This document shows positions 1 to 11,614 of a DNA stretch of 64,000 nt, piece by piece. The notes beneath the pieces were generated by a model. The model was not told the origin of the DNA and ran no database searches. It saw nothing but the letters and a program-made list of their open reading frames with translations. Source of the stretch: Phytophthora quininea (lineage: Eukaryota; Oomycota; Peronosporomycetes; Peronosporales; Peronosporaceae); the NCBI GenBank assembly GCA_011947345.1, contig JAAVTG010000220.1, positions 86,154 through 150,153 on the forward strand. Direction: 5' to 3'. Numbering within the stretch: the stretch's first letter is position 1; every line of letters starts with the position of its first letter. The position numbers were made by a program, and so were the translations under genes.

Positions 1-56
1 ATGGACGAAGGTTTAGAAGAAAAAAGATACACATATTTAACTGTGCTTCCTGCCAG

Positions 57-2844
57 CTACTTGTCGAGTGGAGGTGGGTCTTCAGCAAGCAGCAACACAC
101 GCGGCAGAACCTCAGCCAAGTGGGGATTTTGTTTCTGCAGGAGACCCACAATCGCACGGACTTTTTCAATACCGTCGGCGGCTTTTTCAAAGCTTCAGCT
201 GCTTGAGCTTCGTTTGCCGAACCGTTGCTCACCCCACGACAGAGCGAGTCGAATCGTTTGGTCATGCGCAGCTTGCGTGCTGCAGCGTCGATGTATCGCT
301 GTTTATCGTAGAGAGCTGCATTGATGGACCGCTGGAGTGCGAGTCCTCGCTCTTCATCAACCTTCAGCTCGGCTGAAGCCTTTTCGAGTTGGAACGAGAC
401 ATCCTCACCTGCTACCATTTGTGCGCGAATGCTTTTTCCAGACGTGAGGCATCACGCTCACTTTTACGCAGTTGGTTTTGTAGTGTCGACACTTTCGCTG
501 TGAGCGCAGCAAAGTCAAATCAGCCTCCTGTTCCTTTTTGCTTCGACCGCGTAAAGCGATCAGGTCTCGCTTGTGCACAGCTTGCTCCATATCCTGCAGC
601 ATTTGTTCCTGACTGCGTTGTAGTGCTTCGAGTCGCAGACGCATGCGGTGAATCTCCTTCTCCATGCTGCGAGCTTCAGCTTGACCAACCTCGGGATCCA
701 AAGCTGCTTGGGTCTCTTTTTCAAGCTGAATCTTTTTCTCCCAGAGCATGAGCTGACGCTCCACTTCAACGACACGGTCCAACAATTCCTGTTTCTCTTG
801 ACGTAACGTACCTGCTCTAGCCCCCAATGCGACCGATGCTGCTTCCAACTCACGCAGTTCACTAGTAAACTCGAGTTCAAGAGCGTGGTTACTGTTTAGT
901 AACTCGTCGTGCCGCGTGCCTTGGCGTGAAATGAGCTCGTTCAGCCTGCCAGTGTCGGCATGCAACGACGCGATCCCATTCGACAAATCTCGTAGTTCGC
1001 GTTGCATTTCCAGAAGTTCATGCTGCAGTCGCAGTTGTTTCTGCTCAAGAACGCTCGTCTTGCTTTTGCGTTCCTGATTACGCTCACTTAATTCTTGAGC
1101 CTCGCTGGCAGCATGTACAAGCGCAGTCTGAGTACTGAGCCACTGCTTCTGCTTGGCCAGATTATCCTCTCGACCTAGCTTGGTTTCGCGTACTAGATTC
1201 TTGATCGTCGCTTCCAGCGGGCCTGTATCGGCATCCTCCATCTTGCTCACGAGCTGCTCGTACTTCTTGTTTAGTCTGTCCAGCCGTAGCATCTTCTTTT
1301 CGATCTCGTCGTTGCGTTGGCGAATCTCCAATTCTGCGCGTTCGACTCGTTGATCATCGCGTTTTAATTCCTCAACGAGTGCTTTCTGCGCCTCTGCAAG
1401 TTGTGCGGTGTGGTTTTGAACGTTTAGGGCGTCAACGCCCACACGAGCCATCTCGTTCTGCAAATTGGCCAGCTCCACTTCTTTTTCGTGCACGCGTGTC
1501 ACCAGACGCTGTGTCTCCTTAGTGAGGTTATGGGCTGCCTTATGCACGGTGGTTTGATCGTTCTTCTCTGCTGCGATCTCGTCTTCTAGGAGATGTCGCT
1601 CGCGTTGGGTCGTCTCAAGGTGCTGAGCTACTTGCTGGGCCTCTAGCTCCTGCTTCTTACCAGCGGATTCAGTTGCTGACACCTGAGCTTCCGTTTGCTT
1701 AAGCGACTTCGACAACATCTCGTGACGTGCTGCTAGGCGCTCGTGTTCGCCTTTGAGATTGTCGATCTGCTCTTCCACGAAGCGTAACTCGGCATTGAAG
1801 CGCTCGATGGTAGCAATCAGAGTCTCATGTGCCTGCTGAGCCTTCATAATTGAAATCTTATAGCCACGCAGCTCGGCACTAAGCGCGAGTTCGTCTTCTC
1901 AACCTTTGAGATAGCGCTCTGTGTGGCTTGCAGTGCAGTGTCTCGCTGTTGCATGCCAATCAGAGCACTCTTCCATTGCTGCAGAAGCTGCTTCTTCTCG
2001 AATGCGACGGCTTCCATTTGTTCGGCGGCCTCACGCAGCGTTTCCTGTGCGGCTTGTGTCTCCATCCGCTGGGTTTTGAGTTGCGATCCATTCGCCGCTA
2101 GTTGGTCTTGCAGTGACTTCACCTGCTCGTTCAAGCGATCAATATACAGATCCTGCTTCACCTTGTCCTTCTCCGCAGCCGTCATGTCTTCTTCCGCTTT
2201 CTCGGCAGCACGCTGAGTTCGTGCGATCTCGTGCTTCATCTCTTCATTGTAGCTCTCGACTTGGCGCAGCGTCATGTTCAGCGAGTCAAGTTCTTCTTGT
2301 GTCTTTTGCAAGTGTGCACGGCGACGATTAACCGCCATTTTTTCTCCTCAGCACTAGCTTTCCATTCATCCAGCTTGTCTTCGCTCGCGAACCTCTCGTC
2401 GTGCAGGGTTGTAAGTCGACGATGCGCTCCTTCAAGAGCGACTTGAAGCTGTGCAAGCTGTTGCTGGACGCCATACAGCGCCACACCAACGTCTTCTCGG
2501 GCTGCTTTTGCGCGTCGTAGCTCCTCTTCCTTCTCGCGCAGCTCTAGCGAAATGCGCTCGTCATTGCCTATGAGCTGCTCGTACAGCACCTTCTGGATGC
2601 GCTGCATGCGCTCATGGCGCCCCATGTCCACGATCGTCTGCGTCGGGTCCTCTTCATCCTCGTTTTCTTCGCTTTCATCGCTGTCGTCACTGTCGTCCTC
2701 GTCAACATCTCCTCCGTCGTCTCCACTTTCTGCAGGGTCCTCGCCGACATCATCAATTGCTGGGTCATACTCTCCGGAAGCAAACCCGTCCTTGCCGTCT
2801 GTCACCGCATCCAGCGTCAACTCCTCTTGCTCTGTAGTCTCCAT
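57..2844 (-). CDS. CCDC40: CCDC40-like axonemal coiled-coil protein
   Basis: Long coiled-coil protein of about 920 residues. The N-terminus is acidic (runs of D/E up to about residue 60), then near-continuous heptads. The C-terminal block with LWEKKIQLEKETQAALD, then EIHRMRLRLEALQRSQEQM and a VHKRDLIALRGR-like segment, is the signature I recognise from CCDC40/FAP172. With CCDC39 that protein forms the 96-nm ruler placing inner dynein arms and radial spokes on the axoneme, which fits an organism with flagellated zoospores. The ATG at 2844 is the first after an in-frame TGA. The frame breaks near 2330, 1855, 490, 425 and 190; at 2330 (A6), 490 (A3), 425 (A3) and 190 (T3) one extra homopolymer base restores it, so I read one gene, not five. 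The true stop is then at 57-59. CCDC39 is the alternative, but the C-terminal motif favours CCDC40. Confidence 0.75.
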
Positions 2845-3178
2845 CTTCTGTCGCCAAATGCGCGACGCTTCCGAGTCTCCTGGTGATAACGGTTCTCACA
2901 CGTCACACATTCTGGACTTCTTGGAGAAGCTGCCTTCGCTGCGTCAATACACTTGCTTGTAAGTATTATCATCTGCAGAAACCAACAGGTCTGTGTGCCT
3001 GCCTTAATCATGGTGAACAGCAATATATCTACCTCAACGTCCAGTCACCAAGGCACTTCAGTATTGGCAGTGTCATCAATCTCCCAGTAAGTAAAATACC
3101 CTTCGTAAGCAGACTGCATTGGGATGTTGTGTGTGTTGTTTCTAGTCGACTGCAAAGTGACGTATCCACTACTCTTGC
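2845..3178. other. intergenic spacer
   Basis: Lies between the CCDC40-like start and the 3' end of the next minus-strand gene. It should hold the CCDC40 promoter. I see no conserved ORF or repeat. Confidence 0.4.
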
Positions 3179-3564
3179 CTAGAGTAGGAAGATGTCGTCC
3201 TTGGGGGTCTTGAAGATGCGCATGTGCAGACCGGGCACGTCCAGCAGCTCGTTGATCTGCTGCGTGCAGTCCTGAAAATCTTTGCTGGCCAGCCACTGGT
3301 CAAAGTCCTTCTTGGATTCCCACTGCAGAAATGACAGTCAGTGGCAGTCTTCTCCTTTACTGTCTAAGTAAATAACTGGGGCCGCACCTCGGAGAAGACG
3401 ACGTACTTAGTCTGGTCATCCACCTGAGCGTAGGTCTCGACCGAGAGCAGCCCCGGCTGGGCGCGCACGGTGGCCTTGACGGTCTCCATGAGGCGAGCCA
3501 CTGCAGGCTCGTAGCCGCGGCTCATGATGCGCTCGCACAGTACTCGGACGCGGCCCGTGCTCAT
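3179..3564 (-). CDS. small ABM-type (dimeric alpha-beta barrel) protein
   Basis: Two exons give a protein of about 106 residues. The 65-bp intron is 3323-3387: donor GTGCGG after VVFSE, acceptor TGCAG before WESKKDFDQW. The fold reads as antibiotic-biosynthesis-monooxygenase/stress-responsive A/B barrel: RVLCERIMSRGY, then PGLLSVETYAQVDD, YVVFSEW and a C-terminal PGLHMRIFKTPKDD. Such proteins are small cytosolic dimers, many of unknown substrate, some heme-degrading or quinone-oxidising; no substrate can be read here. I chose the ATG at 3564 because it yields one complete domain; an in-frame ATG at 3744 would add 60 AT-rich residues of low coding quality. It runs in the same direction as CCDC40 but independently. 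Confidence 0.6.
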
Positions 3565-3915
3565 CGTGGGGTCGGACTCAGAATGCCAAGAATTATCAGT
3601 TTGCAAAACACGCATACAGTTAAACGATATTCTAAAGAAAAACATTTTTTCGAAAAAGGGGTTCATTCCAGTTACCAACCGCCCAAGAACCGGTAGAAGC
3701 TGTTCCATGAACCTGACGGTGATCATAGGGATTGCGAGCTCCACACTAGCGATTTCCAGATTGGAATTAAATCATTAAAAGCACCACACACACATCAGAC
3801 CCGTCAACAGCGCAACTGGTGTGCAGAAGGATCCCTTTCGAACACTAGCCGCAATCAGCTCGAGTCTGTCGTTCATAGGTACGAAAACTGTTTTCCGCAT
3901 TTTTATTTGATTCAA
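3565..3915. other. AT-rich intergenic stretch
   Basis: Upstream region of the ABM-type gene. Short ORFs here are AT-rich with no recognisable motif. Nothing else seen. Confidence 0.35.
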
Positions 3916-4179
3916 TCATGAACAGCAACTTGATAAGGTCGTTGTCATCCTCGCTGTCAACAATGATGAGGTCAGTAGTCCCACCCAAATCACTTGTTGA
4001 CAGAAAATCGCTGCACTTAGGCTGACCTTCACGAAGAATCGCTGTTCACCAGTAGGATCACGCAGGGGCTCGATAGAAGCACTTATGTCCGAAGTCCGCT
4101 CGGCTCCTTCATCGTCTAGATAATCACTCCACGTGAAGAACTCACTGGATTCCTCACCAACTTGCAATTTTTCCACCAC
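3916..4179 (-). pseudogene. unrecognised gene fragment
   Basis: An ORF of 87 codons begins with an acidic stretch (SSEFFTWSDYLDDEGAERTS) and then IEPLRDPTGEQRFFVK, which looks protein-like. The frame is lost after FFVK; another frame then reads LIIVDSEDDNDLIKLLFMIE for about 40 residues. The two halves could belong to one protein separated by an indel or a very short intron. I do not recognise the family. No start context or neighbour helps, so a decayed fragment is the safest reading. Confidence 0.25.
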
Positions 4180-5910
4180 GTATTCTAGTAGCTCCGCGAT
4201 ATGTAGGCTATTAACCTAACGCAGTGTACTTTACAACCCGGCAACGGGATATGATGGCTCGATTGTGGCTCATCTTTAGGCGAAGTGGAAGATTTGGCGC
4301 TGGTGGTGGATCTCCTTCAGAACCTTAAGGAAGCTGGGTTGGGCGTTGAGACTCCAAAGCGCATATTCGTCCACGCGATGATCTCACGCTCGTCAATCAA
4401 TAGTCTCTGCGTTCCCCTCGATACGATCTGTTGGCCTTCTTGAGTCTTGCTGCACTTAATAATGTTTTCGTATACTACAAATTACTGCTCGAACCAATTA
4501 TTGTAAATGCCGGGCATCATGGGTATGTCATTGTCAACTCCAGTAATTATGGTGCAAGAAGCAAACCTTTATTTGAAGCCGTGACTTGGGCGACCTTATA
4601 TTTCTCGTTTACCGAAATAGCGTTGCGCTTATTTTGTCGCAGCACTTAAAAACAATTGGTTGTACACCCTAAAATTCAATAAAAGCTCATAGTTCCTTGA
4701 GATGGTTTTCTTTTCTAGCATATAACCGGTCTCATGCAGCGGTAGTGATGCTGTGAGAGGAAGTTTGCGGCGGGTGCTGTGACGTTTACGACTGCATAAA
4801 AAGCTCGACGTTCGGCACTATTGATCCACGTATCTCGCATGTCTCCAATTTCGAGCACCTTGACCGGAAGCGCCGAGTTGATTGCTGAACCTTGTATTTT
4901 GCACGTTTCCTTTCCGGGCTAGATATCTACTCCCCATTAGCTAATTGCTCTTCCATACATCAAGTCTCTATTGAACCATAACAGGTAAGCCTTCGTCCTC
5001 TCAAAGCAATAGCGCCTGACGGATAGATCCATATACATGGATACACTGGAAACGATCGCACAGATCGTCGTTTGCCGTAATAGTTACCATACCTGGAGTG
5101 TTCATCGTCATCTACAACAGGCTAAATCTACACAGAGCCATAGCGCTACCGAATCCACCTGTCCAAGGAACCAGTTAATCACGGTCCAGTACGATAAATG
5201 CTACGACCTGGATCCAGTGTCACCACAAGTACATTGAAGTCGACGGCAATTCTTTTCAAGCATCGGCAGCCCAAACGCGGGTAAGAACGCGCTCAGCAAG
5301 AAGAGCCCCGAGAGCAGGCCGCTGACCAACGGCTGTGTGAAACGCAAGGACATGCTAAGTTTCAGGAAGGTTTACGGCGAGCTGGTAGTTTGGGAATGGA
5401 GGAAACCGGCGTCGTCGACAGGCTCATACGAAACAGCGGTCGAAAACATCGAACGGTGGAAGCAAAAACTCCAAGGGAAGCTGCTGAATCATAACAAAGG
5501 ATCTACTTCGACGGAAAAAATCGACGACCTGGTCATGTGGAGTATTTTTGTATTAGATTATCTTTCAACACGTTTAGTTTCGATGACAATTTCGTTTAAG
5601 CTATTTTACGATCAGTTCGCGAGTCAAATGAAGGTGATCTGGGATGTAACAAGAAAATCAATAGCTCTGCTTAAAGCTGAATGTTTGTGCGACTGTCTGT
5701 GTCTTATATCGTGTCTAAAACTACCATAACGATCTCCCTCAGCTACACAAGCCCAACCGTTGATGAGAAAATCAGACAGCAAATTCTGCTGTTTTACGTT
5801 GTTTTAGCTAATAATTACCCCAAAAGTATTATCAAACTTCTACTAACTCTTACGTGGTCCGTGCAACTATTCATAAAAACCACGCTATTTTTAAATAAAA
5901 GACTATCAGC
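4180..5910. other. 1.7-kb stretch without a recognisable gene
   Basis: Mostly AT-rich. The best ORF is on the plus strand at 5337-5729 (130 codons). Its first 60 codons (KVYGELVVWEWRKPASS, then VENIERWKQKLQGKLLNH) have coding-like composition, while the rest turns AT-rich and hydrophobic. I recognise no family and would not call it a gene. No tandem repeat or terminal inverted repeat stands out before the DUF7869-like element. Confidence 0.3.
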
Positions 5911-8096
5911 AAATGAAGCGCTTGGCGGGTACCCGGGTTCCCATCCCGACCCCTTTCTACCAAAAACACCGGTATTCACTATGCAACTTTGTATTGAAAA
6001 ATATACGTGGTCTACGGCAAAGCTTCGAAGCATTTGGAACCGAGCTGAAAAACTGGAGAATTAATGGCTGGCTTGCTTTTAGCGCTGACTTTTGCTTCTT
6101 GGGGCGACCGAGACGACGCTTCTTCGCGTTTCCGTCTCCCCCGCTGGTACAATGGCTGCTGTTTGTGTATCATCCAGGGTAGGAGCGTTGATGATAGATT
6201 CTGGCACGGACGGGTACTAGTAAAGATGCTGTTTCGGAATAGAGAAGTATTTTGCTGCGAGAGCTCTTTCGTTGGGTGACGAGGGAGCTTTACTTCTCGA
6301 ATCGAAGCTTTCCAAATGGTTTGAATTCGAGGACCAACAAGATCAGCTGATATCGCCTTCCGAATGCTAGAGATATTGCTGAGCGATATCAACAAAAAAC
6401 TAGTAGCCTCATTATCAGGAGTGTTGACACTTTTGCGGGCCGTTCAAATTCCTTCATCAAAATCGAACAAATAATTTGCAGTATAGTCATCAAGCGGTGC
6501 CTTGAAGTATTTGTTGAGAAGGGCGCTCCAGCCCACGAAAAAGGATGTTGACTGTCGTTGTGGTCCAGAAAAGCAGCTTTCACGCTTTTCACGTTGTTTA
6601 CGTTATCGTGTAGAGCGAAAGGAGTGTACACGTTCAATTTGCGAACGGCACCGCGACACCAAGCCACAACACGGTCCGCAATGTTGTGCGAGTGGCCGGG
6701 CAGCAAAAACAGAGCACCACTTTCTTGTAGGGAAAAAACGATCGAAAGCATGACAAAGAATATTAGTACAACCTTGGATTTGTTCTGTCCCGCACAATTG
6801 TCATGAAGGCTGAAGCTGATCTCGGTTAGAGGTATACCACTGTGTGCATCAGTCTGCAGCGTATTCGAGTGATAGAGGAGGCGGAGACTGCACAACGCGT
6901 CGGCATTTTTCCTTGTGCACGCTCGTCGTAAAAGTAGACATTATTTCGATTGTTCGTAATGTCGGCGATGACAAAGTTGTGTGTGATCAGATTGCTGTTA
7001 AAGTAATCAGCCGAAGGCCGCGCATGACCATAGTGAGTCATGGAAATGCCACCGCCAAAATCTTCAGCTTGGATTTGAACACGTTTGGGCTGCAGTGGAT
7101 CTGGGCTCTGCGGTGCTGCAATATTTTCAGAACTGTTGGTCTCCACGTTTTCGTCAGTGTCATCATACGTGTCAGGCATAATCTTATCAGGAACGTGTTG
7201 ATCTGGTGCATGCAAAGCAGTATAGCTCTTGATAAAGCTCGAACAAATCTGCGTTGGGCAATGGCTTCGTTGATGTGGGTGCTTTTCTCCAGCAAAATAA
7301 TTTGCTTGACGTCGGCAGTAAGTTCAGGTTGCTGGAGTAATAAATCGAAGCGAACGGAGTAGTCACAAACATCCTCTGCAGTTCGTGTTAATCGTACCCC
7401 GGGGTAGTAGAAGTGAATGCACTGTGTGAACCTTGAATAACTCATCGATCGAGCATCTGAGTCATCTCGTTTCGTGTCATAAACATAGCGAGAATGAACA
7501 ACAAGCCATGTCAAATTCGGCTCCGTAAAATACTGGCGAGGTCGCCGGTGGGCACAAGGAAGCCCATCTTCCAATACCCAAGTCGAGCAATGCGCTTTGA
7601 AATTATCCAGATCCTTGTCAGTGAACGCGTGCCAGGGTGTTGAAGGTAACCGACGAGTGTGCAGAGTGTCAACGCCGAGTGCGAGCACTTTACGCAAACG
7701 CGAAACACGACTGCCTCCAACTGAAAGGATAGCTTTTATCTCACGTTCAGATAAACCGTGCTGTAGCAGATTTAGCACTACACCTTCAAATTGTTCCCAC
7801 TCGGCGCCTCCGTACTTTGTGCCCCATGAGTCCCAGTCGCCCTGCATTTTCTTCATGGTGTCCTCGCCAAGCTACTCTACAGCACGTGTATATGCGGCTC
7901 CTTGCCGAGTGGGTCCTTTTTTCGGTTCCACCGAGCACCGTCGTCCGAGAACCACCCCCGCGTCTCTCCATGCCGGCGAGCGTGACACAATCTCGAAATG
8001 GTTTCGTTCGTGGGCTGCTGCCGAATAAAAATAAATAATTCAGAGATTTCTCGGTTTCGTTTGGAGGAACCCGGAGTCCCGCCAACCGCTTCAAAT
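5911..8096 (-). mobile_element. DNA transposon, DUF7869-like, with TIRs and AAAT target duplication
   Basis: A 2,178-bp element (5915-8092) bounded by imperfect terminal inverted repeats. The left end reads GAAGCGCTTGGCGGG and the right end, on the other strand, GAAGCGGTTGGCGGG; a block CCGGGTTCC follows on both sides after a 3-base mismatch. Each end is flanked by the direct repeat AAAT (5911-5914 and 8093-8096), as expected for a 4-bp target-site duplication. The only long coding region inside is the minus-strand transposase-like gene. Both ends being present shows a complete copy, although the gene is frameshifted. Confidence 0.65.
6012..7856 (-). pseudogene. transposase-like protein with DUF7869-type region, frameshifted
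   Basis: Starts MKKMQGDWDSWG and has an N-terminal helix-turn-helix-like stretch (GLSEREIKAILSVGGSRVSR). The later half contains SFSLHDNCAGQNKSK and, 30 residues on, LPGHSHNIADRVVAWCRGA. This DNCxGQNK...GH(S/T)HN..DR pairing is what I know from the DUF7869 family, common in repetitive proteins of oomycetes, plants and animals and resembling an RNase-H-fold nuclease core. The frame changes near 7215, 6900 and 6400, so this copy is probably inactive unless the breaks are sequence errors. Its place between matching inverted repeats supports a transposase role; that role is inference, not established for the family. Confidence 0.55.
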
Positions 8097-8640
8097 AGGA
8101 AGGCGTGAAATTGAGCTTCTTGCCATAGCGGCACGAAATCAGGTCGAATCGATGCACTGGGAACGTGAATGCTGTCCTGTTACATTAACACTAATATGTT
8201 CCTGTTATCATGTGCTAAAGATCTTTAGCGGAGTTTTTAATCTGCCAAAAAAGCTTTACTTGACCATTATAGTTTAATCTCAACTTTCGTGATTGCTTTT
8301 TGCTGTATTTACTTTTTTAACAACGATTTTTACTGGTATAAGTGTTCATAAGCCTTGATATTCATAAGCCCAGATTAATTACCGTTCTGTCGTTCTATCC
8401 GCAAGTCAAAACTCCTCAGTCACTTTCAATCTCACAGAAGCGATGGCAAAAGAAGGCATAGCTGTCGTGAATTTTAGGAGAATTTGACTCGGGCACCGAG
8501 TAGATGACGCTGCTGCCAAGCAGGCGCGTTAGATGCAGTCTTTATTTTAAAGTAAAAATTCTATCCCAGTCGTCACGTCGCCCTAGTGCAAATTTTTTCT
8601 TCTCGATTTTCAGCTTAACGTGAATACAAATAATACACTG
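8097..8640. other. AT-rich spacer between two transposons
   Basis: No ORF above background. Contains AT-rich runs and nothing I can name. It ends at the TA that flanks the pogo element. Confidence 0.35.
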
Positions 8641-10460
8641 TACCGCATTTCGCATGTCATGAGCTACCGCAGCTCAAGAGATACAACGTCAGTTTGTCCA
8701 ATAGGAAAGCGTGAATTCAAAGACAGTTGGACGCATGTCAAGAGCTACAGCTATGCCGTCCAGTAGTTTTTTTCTACGAACGAATGCCAAACATTGCACT
8801 CATTTACCAAATGGCGGTGACACGCCCAGTGGGAAGGCCGCGCCGAGGTGGTCTCGGCCGCCGAGCCAAGCAGTACAAGCTCCAACCCGTCACGGTCGCT
8901 AAAAAGCTCGCAATTCTCGCTCGTCTCGACGAGAGCGACATCCGCTCGACAATTACTCACTTCTTTCCTGCGCTGGACCCAGCTTTTTACCAGTCAAGGC
9001 GCACCCAAATTCTCCGGTGGAGGCGCAACCGAAAGCAGCTGGAGGCTGCGGCAGCGTCGGGAAAGCGCGAGCATGCCAAACTGCGCCAAATTGGTCTAGG
9101 TACTATACTATCTAACGACTCCGAGTCTGAATTGGTAGTGTGGGTGAACGAGCTGCGCAGCGAAGGAATTCCAGTCTCAGCGCAGATGCTTTCCATGAAG
9201 GCTCGCGAGGTCGCTGCAGAGGCTGGTGTCGTGGACTTTATGGCGTCGGACAAGTGGGTGGTGGGGTTCAAGCGGCGACATCATTTCAGCCTTAGAACTC
9301 CCACCCGTCAGGCACAAATCAGCCCTGCGGACATCCAAGCAGTTGCGAATGCATTCGCCGCTGATGTTCAAGCGGTGATGCTGAACCTGGGGATATCGCG
9401 CGTGTACAACGCTGATCAGACAGGTACAAATTCTGTTGTCTTTTACTCAACTAACTGACACTAATTCTACTTATGCTCTAGCCGTGTTCTTTGAATATGT
9501 AGCAAAAACCTTGTGTAAACGCGGGGCCAAGACCGTGTGGGTTAAGTGTAGCGGTGCTTCGAAAGAGCGTGCTACTGTTATGTTGCTAGGTGACAGCAAC
9601 GGGTACCGCTGCACTCCTTTGTCGTGTTCAAGGTGAAGCCTTCGCGAAAGCCAGAGATCCAGATCCAAAACAACAAGATGAGGCATGGTTTCGGCAAGCG
9701 GATTTGGAAGCGCATGTCACCAGTTCAAGACAGCGAGACTTTACGGATTTACGGCAACTCGAAAGGTCAGATTGTTTTGGCTTTTATATTGCTGTAGTGC
9801 TGTTTGCTAACTAACTCTATATTGGTACGCACCAGGCTGGTGGAATGAGGAACTGTCAGTGGAGTTCTTACGCTTCCACTTTGCCTGCCGTCCATTCCCA
9901 CAAGAGCCCATTTTGCTCTTGTGGGACGATTTTAGCGGTCATTGGACCGACAAAGTCGTCCACTTTGCCAGCTCCATCAACGTCACGCTCATGAAAGTGC
10001 CACCACATGCTACAGCCGTCTCGCAACCGGCCGATGTCGCGTGGAATTTTCCGTTCAAGGCTAACCTACGGAAGCTGTGGCAGTGCAACATGCAGGACCA
10101 ACTGAAGCGCCCACGCCCTGCCAATAAGAAGTTCGTGTTAGAGCGCCCGGACCGTGAGCAAATTTGCGGGTGGATTCGGCAGTCGTGGAACGGCCTAGCT
10201 GTTGACACGATCGCAAATGGCTTCAAGGCAAGTGGTCTTCTTCCCGATCCTCATAGCGCCGCATCATCGGATTTAGTAGCCCAGCTAGAGGAGCTTTCGC
10301 TTCTAGAAGGTCTTGCAGTGGATGAAGACCGCGACTTCGCATTTGAGGCCACAGTTTAACGGTAATACACTTCAACTTCTTCAAGTTTGAGCACATTCCG
10401 TATAGTAAGATATCCTAGCCTCGGAACATGGGTGTAGCTCATGACATGCGAAATGCGGTA
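8641..10460 (+). mobile_element. pogo-like DNA transposon with TA target site
   Basis: Perfect terminal inverted repeats: 8641-8667 is the reverse complement of 10434-10460 over 27 bases (beginning TACCGCATTTCGCATGTCAT). Taking the outermost TA of each side as target duplication, the element is 8643-10458, 1,816 bp. TA target use and a single DDE_1-type transposase with a CENP-B-like N-terminus place it in the pogo branch of Tc1/mariner. Identical ends and an almost open gene suggest a fairly recent insertion. Confidence 0.8.
8811..10359 (+). CDS. pogo-type DDE transposase
   Basis: Three exons; introns 9424-9481 (58 bp) and 9766-9835 (70 bp) both use GT..AG and keep frame. The N-terminus has an AT-hook-like GRPRRGG and a CENP-B/Tc5-type DNA-binding region (SDKWVVGFKRRHHFS). 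The catalytic core shows YNADQT (first D), ILLLWDDFSGHWTD (second D) and VSQPADVAWNFPFKANLRK (third acidic site), the DDE_1/Tigger pattern. One break near 9620 (T3 that should be T4) interrupts exon 2; otherwise the protein reads through to FAFEATV. I chose the ATG at 8811; another lies 27 bp upstream. It moves the flanking 1.8-kb element by cut and paste. Confidence 0.75.
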
Positions 10461-11614
10461 ATACAAAACCGGCCTGTTCTCAGCCCTGGCCCGAGTATCG
10501 TGTTGTACCATGAAATCTTTTGCAGCGAGCTTACGAAATTATATCCACGCCATGCGATCGACCAGTGAAGAGATTATCTGCGATGCTACTTACAGGTTTC
10601 CTTGGGAAGTATAGTTACCTAGCGACAGCAACATGTTTGCGGGAAGTCGTTGCCAGGCATTGGATACTAATGGGACGTGTTGAGGCCGATGCCACGTTCG
10701 CATGACCGCAAAATTTCACTAGTAAGTCGGCCGTTATGCTCCGAGTCAACACTTGCGGTTGCATCCTGCAACTGTTAGTCAAACTGCACTGCTGTCCTGA
10801 AGTCGGCATGATCGTACAGTCTGCGTGGTAAGCGCAAGTTGGTGATGGATGACAGCATAGACCTTTCTTCATGTCAATGGGCGAAGGTGTATATCGGCAA
10901 CATGCAGACTAAATGAACGTTAAGTGCCACTCGAGACGACCAGCGCTTCTTGCTCATTTGCGGGCACGTACACTCCGATATGCGCTGGCGGCTGTTACCC
11001 GTCGCGAGAATACTTTCCCGTTCTAGATCTCCACGCTTCAGTTGTTCGCCATTATCCGTTTCTTCTGCAATGTAGCCATGGGAGAGATTTGCTTTCCTGA
11101 GGAAACATGGCAAAGGTGATGGCAACCATGATGATGGCCTGCTGCGATATATCTGTATATACACTGCGATACTGCTGGAGGTGCCGCCCAATTTCGGAAC
11201 CGGGGTTCCTTGTGCTCGGCTCCTCCAGCACTTATGATGAACACCGAGCCCGCCGCGCGTTGCTGGAAGGCGGGGCCTGTCGTTGCGGTCAGCGGAGATC
11301 ACCGACAAGAAGCGCTAATTCTGGCGGCTGCGTTCAGCTTTCGAGTTTCCGGGATCCATCTGGTTCGAGGCGCTGGGCGCGGCAGGGCAAGCGCTCAGCC
11401 CAGTTGTGAAACAGCAAGCAGCTCACCAAAGAGAGGAGGCAAGCTCTACGCGACAGATTACGTGCAGTGCATAGAGGCTGTTGAGCTCTTGGCTGAGCGG
11501 AGCTACGAAAGCCACAGCGCATCCTTTCGTTCTCGGCGGCTTGTGCGACATCGCGGCGAGTTCATTCAGCAAAAGACCTTCGAGCAGGCAAGTCAACCAA
11601 CCACCTCGCCAACC
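10461..11614. other. upstream region of the PX-RING gene
   Basis: About 1.1 kb with no recognisable gene. An open frame continuous with the PX-RING gene extends back to about 11210 but is low-complexity and unlike a domain, so I treat it as 5' leader. Promoter elements cannot be assigned with confidence. Confidence 0.35.

Noticed and set aside
5337..5729. 130-codon ORF
   Set aside because: Second half AT-rich and unstructured, no family; not supported as a gene.
11210..11614. N-terminal extension of the PX-RING gene
   Set aside because: Open frame but low-complexity and starts without a good ATG; kept as possible leader only.
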